From Patescibacteria group bacterium (GTDB taxonomy: Bacteria > Patescibacteria > Microgenomatia > Daviesbacterales > UBA10151), in assembly GCA_023487645.1 (NCBI GenBank), contig JAMDBX010000017.1:1-20314 (forward strand): DNA of 20,314 bases, written 5' to 3'. Numbering within the stretch: the stretch's first letter is position 1; each line of letters starts with the position of its first letter. The position numbers and the translations under genes are program-made. The notes under the pieces are model-generated. The model was given only the letters and a program-made list of their open reading frames with translations. It ran no database searches and was not told where the DNA came from. Shown one piece after another: positions 1-7,547 of this stretch.

Positions 1-2
1 TC

Positions 3-83
3 TTAGTGGTTCTGATTTTCACTTCCTCATTGTACTTTAGTACGTACAAACACAAGAGCAGGAAGATGATTAGACTGTTCTAA
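3..83 (+). CDS. C-terminal tail of an unidentified membrane protein (partial)
   Basis: An open frame enters from the left edge and stops at TAA 81-83. The 26 visible residues are a hydrophobic stretch (LVVLIFTSSLYF) followed by a basic tail (KHKSRKMIRLF), the pattern of a C-terminal membrane anchor with a cytoplasmic positive end. No family can be named, and a frame this short could be open by chance. It would be convergent with the next gene, whose stop lies 28 bases away. Confidence 0.35.
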   Translation, partial: LVVLIFTSSLYFSTYKHKSRKMIRLF

Positions 84-111
84 CAGGAAATCTACTTTTT
101 ACACCTAAAAT

Positions 112-1056
112 CTAGCAGAAGTCAGGAATTGGCTGGGCATATTCTGCCAAGAGTTTTTCATCTTGGATTATTCCTGTCCCGTGTTCGTTCCATAACTGTC
201 TTCTTTTAGCAAACTCATCTTCTAAAGGTAGAATTAAATGGATCATTTCTTCTAAGGTCTCAGGGAATGTCCGGTGTTCTTGGTTTCTTAACTTTTCATA
301 AAGCTGTTGGAAATATTGAGAGATTTGCCTTTTTCCTTGCGAGTTTTCATCAGTAACATAAATTTGTTCCAACTCAGTATTGCCTAAATAGTTATTGGGG
401 CGAGAGCTAGGATTAAGTAATTTTTGTAATGGTGGTTGATTTATTAATACCGGAGCAAGGATTTCTTTAAGATAATCGATAGCCAGGGGATAATGCATTT
501 GGCCATTTGAGGTATAGGTAAACATATCGGGATGTTGTTTTTTAAGTATTTCAAAAAGCAGCATATGGGATATCTCATGAATAGCTATAAATAAAGCATC
601 TGTTTGTTGGTCACCGTATGCTGCAGGTAAAACGGAATAAAAATAAACATTATCTCCAAAGGGGCCGTAAGGTAAAAGTACCGGCACAACTTTGTATCCA
701 GGAGACTCTTCGGTCCATCGATAATCCATGAGCTGTCCCAACTGACTTAAAGCCTCTTTTGATTGCTCGGCTAGCTCTTCTTTTGTATTTTTGATGAACG
801 GACTAAGCTCATCTTGACATTTTTGGTGATATTTTTGCAGGTAGTATTTTAAAATTTCTTTCTCATTTGCCGGATTGGCTGTTATTAACCATTCTAAATC
901 TGGAAAAGCCCGAAAGATTTCCCTTCTTTGCCAGGCATATTTTTGATTATGAAGACCGTCTTGAAAAAGTTCTAACTCTTCTTGGGGATTTTCTTCCAGA
1001 ATAATTTGGGGAACAAACTCAATCCTTGTTCCTCTTTTCTCTTGATTATCAATCAT
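112..1056 (-). CDS. Hypothetical protein with a zincin-like HExxH motif
   Basis: This is a 314-residue soluble protein with no signal peptide and no membrane segment. Its one recognisable feature is HEISH at residues 160-164 inside a hydrophobic helix, followed 34 residues later by a glutamate (E198, in YLKEIL). This matches the gluzincin layout of HExxH plus a downstream Glu as third zinc ligand. The N-terminal 120 residues are charged and probably helical. I do not recognise the family. A metallopeptidase or peptidase-like role is inferred only from the motif. It starts at ATG 1056, 8 bases after the stop of the upstream minus-strand gene, so the two may be cotranscribed, although TAAAAT 5 bases before the ATG could serve as its own -10. 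Confidence 0.7.
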   Translation of the reverse strand: MIDNQEKRGTRIEFVPQIILEENPQEELELFQDGLHNQKYAWQRREIFRAFPDLEWLITANPANEKEILKYYLQKYHQKCQDELSPFIKNTKEELAEQSKEALSQLGQLMDYRWTEESPGYKVVPVLLPYGPFGDNVYFYSVLPAAYGDQQTDALFIAIHEISHMLLFEILKKQHPDMFTYTSNGQMHYPLAIDYLKEILAPVLINQPPLQKLLNPSSRPNNYLGNTELEQIYVTDENSQGKRQISQYFQQLYEKLRNQEHRTFPETLEEMIHLILPLEDEFAKRRQLWNEHGTGIIQDEKLLAEYAQPIPDFC

Positions 1057-1064
1057 AATTCATT

Positions 1065-2063
1065 TTAGTTTGTTTTGATTGCCGGGACGATGGCGGCAAA
1101 GTTGGGTCCTTTAAAAAGAAAAACCGGTTGCAGGTAAGGTGAATAATTCTCCGATTCATAGTAAGCCATTTCAACTGAGGTAACGGAAATTTGGGGGTTG
1201 GAAGGTTCAAGGCTTACAAAGCCGCCACCACCCTGAAGCTCAGTAAAAGCCTGGTCCGGAGTTTTTAAAGGATAGGTGGAAAAAGTAGTTTTATCAATGG
1301 GCCAAAAAGTATATTGCAAACTGATAAACTTATCGGTTTCCTTGCTGGCATTGGTAATGGTGGTTTTAATCAAACCATAATTAGTATAGGCGGTGACAAT
1401 CGGAATGTTATCCAGATCACCGGGCCAAAGAGAGACATCGAAGGCACTGGAATTGGGGATAGAAACGGTGCTGTTTACCACTACCGTACGTCCTGGGCTC
1501 AAACTTTCATTAAGTAAGCCCTTAGACCCTAAATAACCTTTAAAATCCTGGGCTAATTTTGACTGGTCAACATTAATACTGTTGATTTCAGCCGAAGCAC
1601 TTGCCGGTAACCTTTGGAAATTAAAATTCCCCGTAGTCAAATCAATATTAAATTCTCCGTTATTATCATCAGTGTATTTATTTACGGAAGGTGAAATGAC
1701 CTGGGGTCCGTTGGTAAAACCCAAACCTGTCGCCATCTGGCGGGCTTTTTCCGGAGCCATTAATGTTACCGCTGAGGGGGGCATAAAATAGACTTTCATC
1801 AGCTTTGGCATCTGAGGCAAGCCTCCGGTAACAGTATCCAAGGTATATGAATAATTAGATGAAGAAACTTTTTGCGGGGGGAAAACCAAGGCAGGTAAAG
1901 CGCCAAATTTCATATCAGGCTTTTCTTCAACCGGGGGGCGGTGGGCAAGTTGGTATTGGTACCAGGCGCTATAACCAATGGATCCGGCAATACTGAGGAT
2001 AATAAAAATGATAAATCCGATTACACCTCTTTTGGTCCAGATGGCAGCTTGGGTTAAAGTCAT
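1065..2063 (-). CDS. Membrane-anchored protein of unknown function
   Basis: With the start at ATG 2063 the product is 332 residues. It has a short cytoplasmic end (MTLTQAAIWTKR), one membrane segment at about residues 12-33, and a large extracellular part of about 295 residues rich in Ser, Thr, Asn and beta-prone stretches. There are no cysteines in the extracellular part and no catalytic motif I can name. The frame stays open upstream to 2186, but that version would run into the divergent gltX gene and would put 41 odd residues before the membrane segment, so I reject it. TATAAT at 2079-2074 on the minus strand lies 10 bases before the chosen ATG. The topology suggests a surface or envelope protein. 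No family assignment is made. Confidence 0.8.
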   Translation of the reverse strand: MTLTQAAIWTKRGVIGFIIFIILSIAGSIGYSAWYQYQLAHRPPVEEKPDMKFGALPALVFPPQKVSSSNYSYTLDTVTGGLPQMPKLMKVYFMPPSAVTLMAPEKARQMATGLGFTNGPQVISPSVNKYTDDNNGEFNIDLTTGNFNFQRLPASASAEINSINVDQSKLAQDFKGYLGSKGLLNESLSPGRTVVVNSTVSIPNSSAFDVSLWPGDLDNIPIVTAYTNYGLIKTTITNASKETDKFISLQYTFWPIDKTTFSTYPLKTPDQAFTELQGGGGFVSLEPSNPQISVTSVEMAYYESENYSPYLQPVFLFKGPNFAAIVPAIKTN

Positions 2064-2073
2064 GGTTAATTTA

Positions 2074-2079
2074 ATTATA
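2074..2079 (-). promoter_or_regulatory. -10 element of the membrane-anchored protein gene
   Basis: A perfect TATAAT on the minus strand ends 10 bases before ATG 2063, leaving a leader of only about 3 bases. No clear -35 hexamer is seen. Confidence 0.55.
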
Positions 2080-2096
2080 CAGTAATAAGCTTGTCC

Positions 2097-2105
2097 TGGT
2101 ATAAT
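2097..2105 (+). promoter_or_regulatory. Extended -10 promoter of gltX (leaderless)
   Basis: TGG-TATAAT at 2097-2105 is an extended -10 element (TGn before TATAAT). It ends 8 bases before the gltX ATG at 2114, so transcription should begin at or next to the start codon. There is no Shine-Dalgarno sequence. The two divergent promoters share a 50-base gap. Confidence 0.65.
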
Positions 2106-2113
2106 AAGTCGGT

Positions 2114-3463
2114 ATGAATAAAACCAGAACACGGTTTGCACCTTCACCAACAGGGATGTTACATATTGGTCAGGTCCTAACTGCATTGTATGCCTATTTA
2201 GTTGCCAAACAGAATAAGGGGTCTTTTATTTTTCGTTTAGAGGATACAGACAGGGAGAGATTAGTGCCGGGTTCGGCTGAAAATATTGCAGATACTTTAA
2301 AATGGTTGGGTTTAGAGTGGGATGAAGGAGTGAAAAAGGGAGGTCAGTATGGGCCTTATATTCAATCGGAAAGACTAGAAGTTTATAAAAAATATGCCCA
2401 GGACTTAGTTGAAAAAGGGTTAGCTTATAAAAACGAAGGAGCAATATGGTTTAAGACAGAAAAAGAAGGTAAAACTTCTTGGGTAGATGTGGTAGGTAAT
2501 AAAAAAATTGAAATTGATAATAATTTACAGGCCGATTTTGTCATGATTAAATCTGATGGTTACCCTACATATAATTTTGCTGTGGTGATAGATGACCATT
2601 TAATGGAGGTGACCCATGTTATAAGAGGGGTTGAATTTATTTCGTCTACCCCCAAGCATATTATGCTTTATAAGGCATTTGAATGGGAACTGCCTTTATT
2701 TGTTCATCTTCCACTTATTCTGGGACCGGATAGATCGAAGTTATCAAAAAGACATGGTGCAAAACCGGCGTGGGATTTTAAACAAGATGGTTTTTTACCA
2801 GAGGCAATTTTAAATTATATGGCTTTATTGGGCTGGACACCTCCCGAAGGCAAAGAGTTGATGTCACTTGATGAAATGGTTAAAAGCTTTGATCTTAAAA
2901 AAATTCATGTGAGTAATCCAATTTTTGATATTACTAAGCTTGAATGGATGAATGGGGAATACATTAGAAAAACTCAAAACTCAAAACTCAAAACTCAAAT
3001 CTTTCAATATACCAGAGATCTATCAGGAGGGGCTTTAACGCCGGAGGACCATCCGACCGAGGAAGAGATTGAAAAATTGGTGCCTTTGGTCAAAGAAAGG
3101 ATTAAAAAACTTTCCGATTTTATCCCTTTAACCGATTTTCTTTGGGAAAAACCGGAATACGATATGGAAGTATTTAAAAAAATAAAAGTTGCCGACCAAA
3201 AAATGGTTTTGGAAAAGATAGCCACTACCTTAGAATCTTTACCCAGGCCTTGGAATACCCAAACCTTTGAACAAGCATTCAGAAAATTAGCTGAAGGACT
3301 AGATATTAAAGCGGGAGATTTGTTCCAGCTGATCCGGGTGGCAATTTCCGGACAATTAGTGACCCCGCCGCTTTTTGAAAGCATGGAAATTTTAGGCGAA
3401 GAGGAGTCTTTGGACAGGATCCGTAAAGTAACCCAAAAGTATTCCGATTTAGGAACTCTTTAA
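2114..3463 (+). CDS. gltX: Glutamyl-tRNA synthetase
   Basis: A class I aminoacyl-tRNA synthetase of 449 residues that attaches glutamate to tRNA(Glu) in the cytoplasm. The catalytic signatures are FAPSPTGMLHIGQ near residues 8-20 (the HIGH motif as HIGQ) and DRSKLSKRHG in the middle (KMSKS as LSKRH). The conserved MNGEYIR segment leads into the C-terminal anticodon-binding helices. The length is slightly below the usual 460-500. Just after NGEYIR a stretch KTQNSKLKTQ is encoded by four perfect copies of a 7-base repeat (2969-2996), which looks like an expansion private to this lineage. GluRS in organisms without GlnRS usually also charges tRNA(Gln), followed by GatCAB amidation. Whether that applies here cannot be told from the window. 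The gene has an extended -10 promoter and no ribosome-binding site. Confidence 0.96.
   Translation: MNKTRTRFAPSPTGMLHIGQVLTALYAYLVAKQNKGSFIFRLEDTDRERLVPGSAENIADTLKWLGLEWDEGVKKGGQYGPYIQSERLEVYKKYAQDLVEKGLAYKNEGAIWFKTEKEGKTSWVDVVGNKKIEIDNNLQADFVMIKSDGYPTYNFAVVIDDHLMEVTHVIRGVEFISSTPKHIMLYKAFEWELPLFVHLPLILGPDRSKLSKRHGAKPAWDFKQDGFLPEAILNYMALLGWTPPEGKELMSLDEMVKSFDLKKIHVSNPIFDITKLEWMNGEYIRKTQNSKLKTQIFQYTRDLSGGALTPEDHPTEEEIEKLVPLVKERIKKLSDFIPLTDFLWEKPEYDMEVFKKIKVADQKMVLEKIATTLESLPRPWNTQTFEQAFRKLAEGLDIKAGDLFQLIRVAISGQLVTPPLFESMEILGEEESLDRIRKVTQKYSDLGTL
2969..2996 (+). repeat. 7-base tandem repeat inside gltX, four copies
   Basis: The unit AAAACTC is repeated four times without a mismatch, followed by a partial AAAT. 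The unit is not a multiple of three, so gain or loss of one copy would shift the gltX reading frame. Confidence 0.9.
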
Positions 3464-3561
3464 TTTCTTGCTAACTTCTTACCTAATTAATATTGTTTTA
3501 TTAGTGGTTGAGGATATGATATTTTCAAACTAAATATAAAGAAACAGCAGACGGACTTGAG

Positions 3562-3598
3562 TGTGGACAGGGAGGTTAAATCAGCCAAACTGTCCACA
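3562..3598. promoter_or_regulatory. 9-bp inverted repeat between gltX and murA
   Basis: TGTGGACAG (3562-3570) and CTGTCCACA (3590-3598) form a perfect 9-bp inverted repeat around a 19-base loop. It lies about 100 bases after the gltX stop and 90 bases before murA. No T-run follows, so it does not look like an intrinsic terminator. An operator for a dimeric regulator or an RNA hairpin is possible. The rest of the 224-base gap is AT-rich, with nothing else recognised except the murA promoter. Confidence 0.45.
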
Positions 3599-3653
3599 TG
3601 GGTTTCTCCTTACCATCCTAGTAGATTTACAAAATCTTTTTTCGGCCATATAC

Positions 3654-3681
3654 TTGATAAAGTTGCCCAAACTTTTAACTT
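3654..3681 (+). promoter_or_regulatory. Promoter of murA (leaderless)
   Basis: TTGATA at 3654-3659 and TAACTT at 3676-3681 are separated by 16 bases. The -10 ends 6 bases before ATG 3688. There is no Shine-Dalgarno sequence. Confidence 0.5.
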
Positions 3682-3687
3682 GAGTTT

Positions 3688-4947
3688 ATGTCCAAATATT
3701 TAATTGAAGGCAATAATAAATTAAAAGGAAAGATCAGAATTTCCGGGAATAAAAATGCCGTTTTGCCTTGTATGGCAGCTGCTCTTTTAACCGAAGGAGA
3801 GATAACCCTTTCCAATGTCCCCAATATTGCTGATGTCGTAGTAATGGCTCAAATTTTGCAACATTTAGGGGCGATGGTTGAGTTTGGCGACCATCTGATT
3901 AAAATCCGAACCCCAAAAATCACCAATACTGTTTTGCCGGATGAGCTGGTGTCAAAACTTCGGGCCTCGATACTGGTTGCCGGAGCTTTATTGGGAAGAC
4001 AGGGTAAGGTTGAGTTTTTGCATCCCGGAGGGGATGTAATTGGCAAAAGAGGTATTGATTTGCATCTTCAAGGTTTTAGGCAGTTGGGTTATAAAGTGAG
4101 GATAAATGATCGTAAATACACTATTTCAAACGGTATGACCCCGGGGAGAGAGGCAAAGATATTTTTTGAAATTGCTACCGTGACCGGTACGGAAAACATC
4201 ATTTTAGCCTCTGTCATTAGAAAAGGAACTACTGTCGTTCGAAACGCCGCCCAGGAGCCCCATATTGTAGATCTTTGTAATATGCTTTCTTTGATGGGTG
4301 CAAAGATTTCCGGCATTGGTACGTCGACTCTGGTAATTGAGGGGGTTGATAAGTTAGATGGGGCTGAGTTTAGGATCGGCTCGGATAATATAGAATTTGG
4401 CACTTATGCCATTGCCACCGCCATCACCGGAGGGATGATTGAAATTGAAAACTGCCAGGATTTGGATTTGGATCCGATAATTTGGCCGATGGAGAAAATG
4501 GGTTTAGTATTTAGCGGAGAGGACGGAGTAGTCAAAGTATCATCTAAAAAAATTAATTCCATACCCAGGCTAATTACCAGTACCTGGCCGGGTTTTCCCA
4601 CAGATCTTATGAGTGCCATTATAGTTTTGGCCACTCAAGCGCGAGGCGTTTCTCTTTTACATGACTGGATCTATGAATCGAGGATGTTTTTTGTGGATAA
4701 ATTAATCAGCATGGGTGCCAACATTACCATTGCCGATCCTCATCGGGTGATAGTTTCCGGACCCACTTCCCTATATGGAAGAAATATGGAAACCCCGGAT
4801 ATTCGGGCAGGGATGTCTTTGGTGTTGGCGGCACTGGTGGCTAAAGGGACGAGTGAAATAAACCGCGCGGAGTTGATAGAACGGGGATATGAAGATGTAG
4901 TCGAAAAGCTTTCTTCTCTTGGTGTAAAAATTCAAAAATTGAACTAA
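3688..4947 (+). CDS. murA: UDP-N-acetylglucosamine 1-carboxyvinyltransferase with Asp in place of the catalytic Cys
   Basis: The first committed enzyme of peptidoglycan synthesis, transferring enolpyruvate from PEP to UDP-GlcNAc in the cytoplasm. The 419 residues match the family's length. Visible signatures are SGNKNAVLP near residues 19-27, RASILVAGALL at 92-102, and the active-site loop HPGGDVIGKRGIDLH near 112-126. In Escherichia coli MurA that loop carries Cys115, the residue alkylated by fosfomycin. Here residue 116 is Asp. Family knowledge: Asp occurs naturally at this place in Mycobacterium and Chlamydia MurA and makes them insensitive to fosfomycin. The gene implies that the cell makes its own peptidoglycan, consistent with the two wall hydrolases further right. 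EPSP synthase shares the fold, but the UDP-GlcNAc-type motifs fit MurA. Confidence 0.95.
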   Translation: MSKYLIEGNNKLKGKIRISGNKNAVLPCMAAALLTEGEITLSNVPNIADVVVMAQILQHLGAMVEFGDHLIKIRTPKITNTVLPDELVSKLRASILVAGALLGRQGKVEFLHPGGDVIGKRGIDLHLQGFRQLGYKVRINDRKYTISNGMTPGREAKIFFEIATVTGTENIILASVIRKGTTVVRNAAQEPHIVDLCNMLSLMGAKISGIGTSTLVIEGVDKLDGAEFRIGSDNIEFGTYAIATAITGGMIEIENCQDLDLDPIIWPMEKMGLVFSGEDGVVKVSSKKINSIPRLITSTWPGFPTDLMSAIIVLATQARGVSLLHDWIYESRMFFVDKLISMGANITIADPHRVIVSGPTSLYGRNMETPDIRAGMSLVLAALVAKGTSEINRAELIERGYEDVVEKLSSLGVKIQKLN

Positions 4948-5064
4948 TAGTCTCAACTGTAATAATTTCTTAATAAATATGTAATAAAATTGTAAGAATA
5001 ACCCTATAGATAGGAATAAGGATTTTAAAATCATCAATTTTTTGGTAAGATTAGCCTGTTATTT

Positions 5065-6222
5065 ATGGAAAACATTCTTGAAACTATTTATAAATCAGGC
5101 TTAAAGTTTTTAGAGTCTTTAACCCCCGAAGAGACTTATGCCACTGTTGTCGAGGAAGCTATAAAGTTAGTGAAGGCTGATTATGGGTCGATTTTTTTAG
5201 AGCAACAAGGAGAGCTTCAGAGAGTTTATACCTCTTGGAGTTCGCTCAAACCGGTTCTTGCTCGCAAAAGAGGCTTAGTCAATGAAGTTTATAAATCCCA
5301 AAAACCGGTCATTTTAGGTGTGAATAAAGGAGTTAAGGTGGGACCTGATATGAAAAAATTAGGTATCAAGTCCATGGCCATTATCCCTCTTCATTATAGG
5401 AAAAAACCCGTAGGTGTTTTAAACACACTGTCCCGACAAGAAAACCATTTTACTGATAGGGAATTAAATATCCTTAAGTTATTTGCTTCCATGGCGAGCT
5501 TGGCCATTATTAAAATGCAACTTTACAGCGAGACAAAAAAAGCTTTGGAAACCCGTGACTTGTTTATTTCTATGGCTGCCCATGAATTCCGGACACCATT
5601 GACTACCATAAGCGGCTATGTCCAACTTTTATACTCAAAGCTGACAGGTGCTAATGTGCCTGAATCCCGTTGGATTGAAGAACTTGCCTGGGAGGTGGGC
5701 AGGTTGACTCAGTTGGTTAATGAACTTTTAGCGGCCAACAGAATAAAAAGCGGTGCGCTTCAGTATAATTGGCGGGAATGCGGTTTAAGAGATGTTATTG
5801 CCAGGGCAATTTTAGATTTCCGTTTTACCCATCCTGATCATAAAGTGATTTTTCAAGATCAGGTATCCAAAGATAAGGATCTTATTGTAGGTGACTTTGA
5901 CAAGCTTTTACAGGTTAGCCTTAACCTTTTGGATAATGCAGCTAAATTTTCGTCAACGGATAAAGAGATTGTTGTAGGTTTAAAATTCAAGGATCCTTAC
6001 ATTATATTGACTGTCCGGGATCATGGTATGGGTATAGAGAAAAAAAATTTACAAAGAGTTTTTGAAGGTTTTTACAAGGGCGAAGATTTTCGTGAAGGTA
6101 TGGGGTTAGGACTGTTTTTGGCCAAAAATATCATTGAAGAACATCGGGGATCAATCCATCTTCACTCGAGAGTAAATAAAGGTACTTTGGTTGAGGTCAG
6201 GTTACCCAGAGCACGGTTATGA
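5065..6222 (+). CDS. Soluble GAF-domain sensor histidine kinase
   Basis: A 385-residue sensor kinase without membrane segments, hence a cytoplasmic sensor. Domains in order: GAF at about residues 15-155, HisKA at 163-230 with the phospho-accepting H173 in MAAHEFRTPL, and HATPase_c at 275-383 with an N-box (N287, N291), a G1 box (DHGMGI, 319-324), an F-box (FEGFYKG, 334-340) and a G2 box (GMGLGLFLAK, 345-354). All catalytic boxes look intact. The ligand of the GAF domain cannot be told; it lacks an obvious Cys for a bilin, and GAF domains often bind small molecules or sense redox state. Its stop lies one base from the stop of the convergent OmpR-family regulator, the likely partner. A weak -10 (TAGCCT, 5052-5057) ends 7 bases before the ATG. 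Confidence 0.93.
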   Translation: MENILETIYKSGLKFLESLTPEETYATVVEEAIKLVKADYGSIFLEQQGELQRVYTSWSSLKPVLARKRGLVNEVYKSQKPVILGVNKGVKVGPDMKKLGIKSMAIIPLHYRKKPVGVLNTLSRQENHFTDRELNILKLFASMASLAIIKMQLYSETKKALETRDLFISMAAHEFRTPLTTISGYVQLLYSKLTGANVPESRWIEELAWEVGRLTQLVNELLAANRIKSGALQYNWRECGLRDVIARAILDFRFTHPDHKVIFQDQVSKDKDLIVGDFDKLLQVSLNLLDNAAKFSSTDKEIVVGLKFKDPYIILTVRDHGMGIEKKNLQRVFEGFYKGEDFREGMGLGLFLAKNIIEEHRGSIHLHSRVNKGTLVEVRLPRARL

Positions 6223-6223
6223 A

Positions 6224-6895
6224 CTATTCTTTAACCATGTAGCCGAAACCACGAACTGAATGGAGTAATTTTTTGCTCGATTTGGAATCAATTTTTTTAC
6301 GCAAATATCCCATATAAACATCAACAACACGGGTCTCAATATCCGGAGAGTATAACCATACTCTGTTTAAGATCATTTCCCGAGTCAGGATCCTTCCTTG
6401 ATTGCTCATCAGGTATTGTAAAAGTTTGAACTCTTGGGGTGTAAGCTGGATTAACTTTCCGTCACGCTTTACCTCAAATGTACGGTTATCTAACTCCAGA
6501 TCGGCAACTTTAAGAGTAGTTTCATTACCGTTTTTATAGCGCAGACGCGCTTTAATTCTTGCCAGAAGTTCGTCGGCCAAAAATGGTTTTGTCATATAGT
6601 CGTCAGCTCCTAGGTTAAGACCATGAATAATATCCGAAACTCCGTCTTTGGCTGTAAGAATAATCACCCGCAGATCAGGGTATTTTTTTCTGATCTCCAT
6701 GCAGACTGATTCGCCGCTCATATTTGGTAATGTTAAGTCTAAAATGACCAGATCGGGGGGGAGCTTTTGGATTTGGTTTAAGGCCTGTATGCCATCCGAC
6801 GCTGTTTGGACTGCATAGCCGTCACTCGAAAGAAGCTCCTTTAGGTATTTTTGAAGTCCACTATCATCTTCTACTACAAGGATAGTTTTTGCCAT
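6224..6895 (-). CDS. OmpR/PhoB-family response regulator
   Basis: Two domains in 223 residues: a receiver at about 1-115 with acidic residues ED10-D11, phosphorylation site D53 (LVILDLTLP), T81 and K103 (TKPF), and a C-terminal winged helix at about 128-223 with the family pattern LTPQEFKLLQYL and the final SVRGFGYMV. It is a DNA-binding transcription factor activated by phosphorylation, presumably by the adjacent kinase. The frame extends to 6931, but ATG 6895 gives the canonical MAKTILVVEDD beginning and sits 7 bases after a perfect TATAAT. The upstream version would begin inside that promoter, so it is rejected. Confidence 0.94.
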   Translation of the reverse strand: MAKTILVVEDDSGLQKYLKELLSSDGYAVQTASDGIQALNQIQKLPPDLVILDLTLPNMSGESVCMEIRKKYPDLRVIILTAKDGVSDIIHGLNLGADDYMTKPFLADELLARIKARLRYKNGNETTLKVADLELDNRTFEVKRDGKLIQLTPQEFKLLQYLMSNQGRILTREMILNRVWLYSPDIETRVVDVYMGYLRKKIDSKSSKKLLHSVRGFGYMVKE

Positions 6896-6902
6896 CGATC
6901 GA

Positions 6903-6931
6903 ATTATAACAGGATCCGTCGATAACCTCAA
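6903..6931 (-). promoter_or_regulatory. Promoter of the response regulator (leaderless)
   Basis: On the minus strand TTGAGG (6931-6926) is followed by 17 bases and a perfect TATAAT (6908-6903), which ends 7 bases before ATG 6895. This is a textbook sigma70-type promoter with no room for a 5' leader. Confidence 0.75.
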
Positions 6932-7032
6932 CCCCTGTAAAGGGGAAAAGTGCGTGAATCTTGCCTGATTCTTACAATATTTTTGTTGTTCTCTTATCCA
7001 TGAGGATTAAGATAACAACGAAAGATAAAAAG

Positions 7033-7230
7033 ATGGCATACGAACATATTAATTCTAAAGGTACTAAATACTATTTGCATAAAAAGGAGGTAAAGCTACG
7101 AAGCGGACGGATGCAGACCATTTACTATTTTGCCAAACAGGCAGGGCCGGACTCTATTGACGAACTTCCCCAAGGGTATACTATCGTGGAGAACGAGAGA
7201 ACAGGCTTGCCTACCCTAAAAAAGAAATAA
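7033..7230 (+). CDS. Small conserved-looking orphan protein
   Basis: Starting at ATG 7033 the product is 65 residues (MAYEHINSKGTKYYLHKKEV...), ending in a basic KKK. It is rich in Tyr and Lys, with a beta-prone pattern YYLHKKEVKLRSGRMQTIYYF. From memory, short proteins with a similar beginning (MAYxHxNSKG) recur in Patescibacteria genomes; I could not verify this. Function is unknown. Upstream in-frame starts exist (ATG 7000, TTG 6961), but the residues they add are not protein-like. TAAGAT at 7008-7013 with a TTGTTC-like -35 16 bases upstream could drive it with a leader of about 10 bases. Confidence 0.6.
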   Translation: MAYEHINSKGTKYYLHKKEVKLRSGRMQTIYYFAKQAGPDSIDELPQGYTIVENERTGLPTLKKK

Positions 7231-7265
7231 GTAAATAATCGGCAGCTTCTTTTTAAAGTTTCAGT

Positions 7266-7547
7266 ATGAGTATCACAGGCAATATTTTGTATTTAGAGAA
7301 TAATAAACAGCATTCTTTGAGACGGAAGAGAAAGGGCAAAGCTCCGACAAAAAAGGGTCAAGAAATTACCAGCAAAGAAGAGGTGGTTGAGGAGATTATT
7401 GCCGAAGGTTTAACTGTAGAGTCAATGGTGACATTTGATACTGAAGGGGAGCTGCTTGTAGGAAGACCTAACATAAAAGAGAGTGAGAAGGAAAAGGCAA
7501 AGGATAAATCCTCAAAAAGGTTAAACCCGAAGAATCCGGTGAAGTAA
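7266..7547 (+). CDS. Small charged hypothetical protein
   Basis: A 93-residue soluble, highly charged protein with a basic N-terminal patch (residues 18-29, RRKRKGKAPTKK), an acidic central helix (EEVVEEIIAEG) and a Lys/Glu-rich tail that looks disordered. I recognise no family. TAAAGT at 7254-7259 ends 6 bases before the ATG, matching the start architecture of its neighbours. Its last 27 bases overlap the end of the convergent YvlD-like gene. A nucleic-acid-associated role would be a guess from charge alone. Confidence 0.55.
   Translation: MSITGNILYLENNKQHSLRRKRKGKAPTKKGQEITSKEEVVEEIIAEGLTVESMVTFDTEGELLVGRPNIKESEKEKAKDKSSKRLNPKNPVK

Noticed and set aside
2064..2186. 41-residue N-terminal extension of the membrane-anchored protein
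   Set aside because: It overlaps the start of gltX, the residues are not protein-like, and the internal ATG 2063 directly precedes a good membrane segment and follows a TATAAT.
6896..6931. 12-residue N-terminal extension of the response regulator
   Set aside because: The region is the TTGAGG-17-TATAAT promoter, and MAKTILVVEDD at ATG 6895 is the canonical receiver start.
6932..6975. Short inverted repeats CCCC-tgtaaa-GGGG and GAATC-ttgcct-GATTC between the response regulator and the small gene
   Set aside because: Stems of 4-5 bp are expected by chance and no T-run follows.
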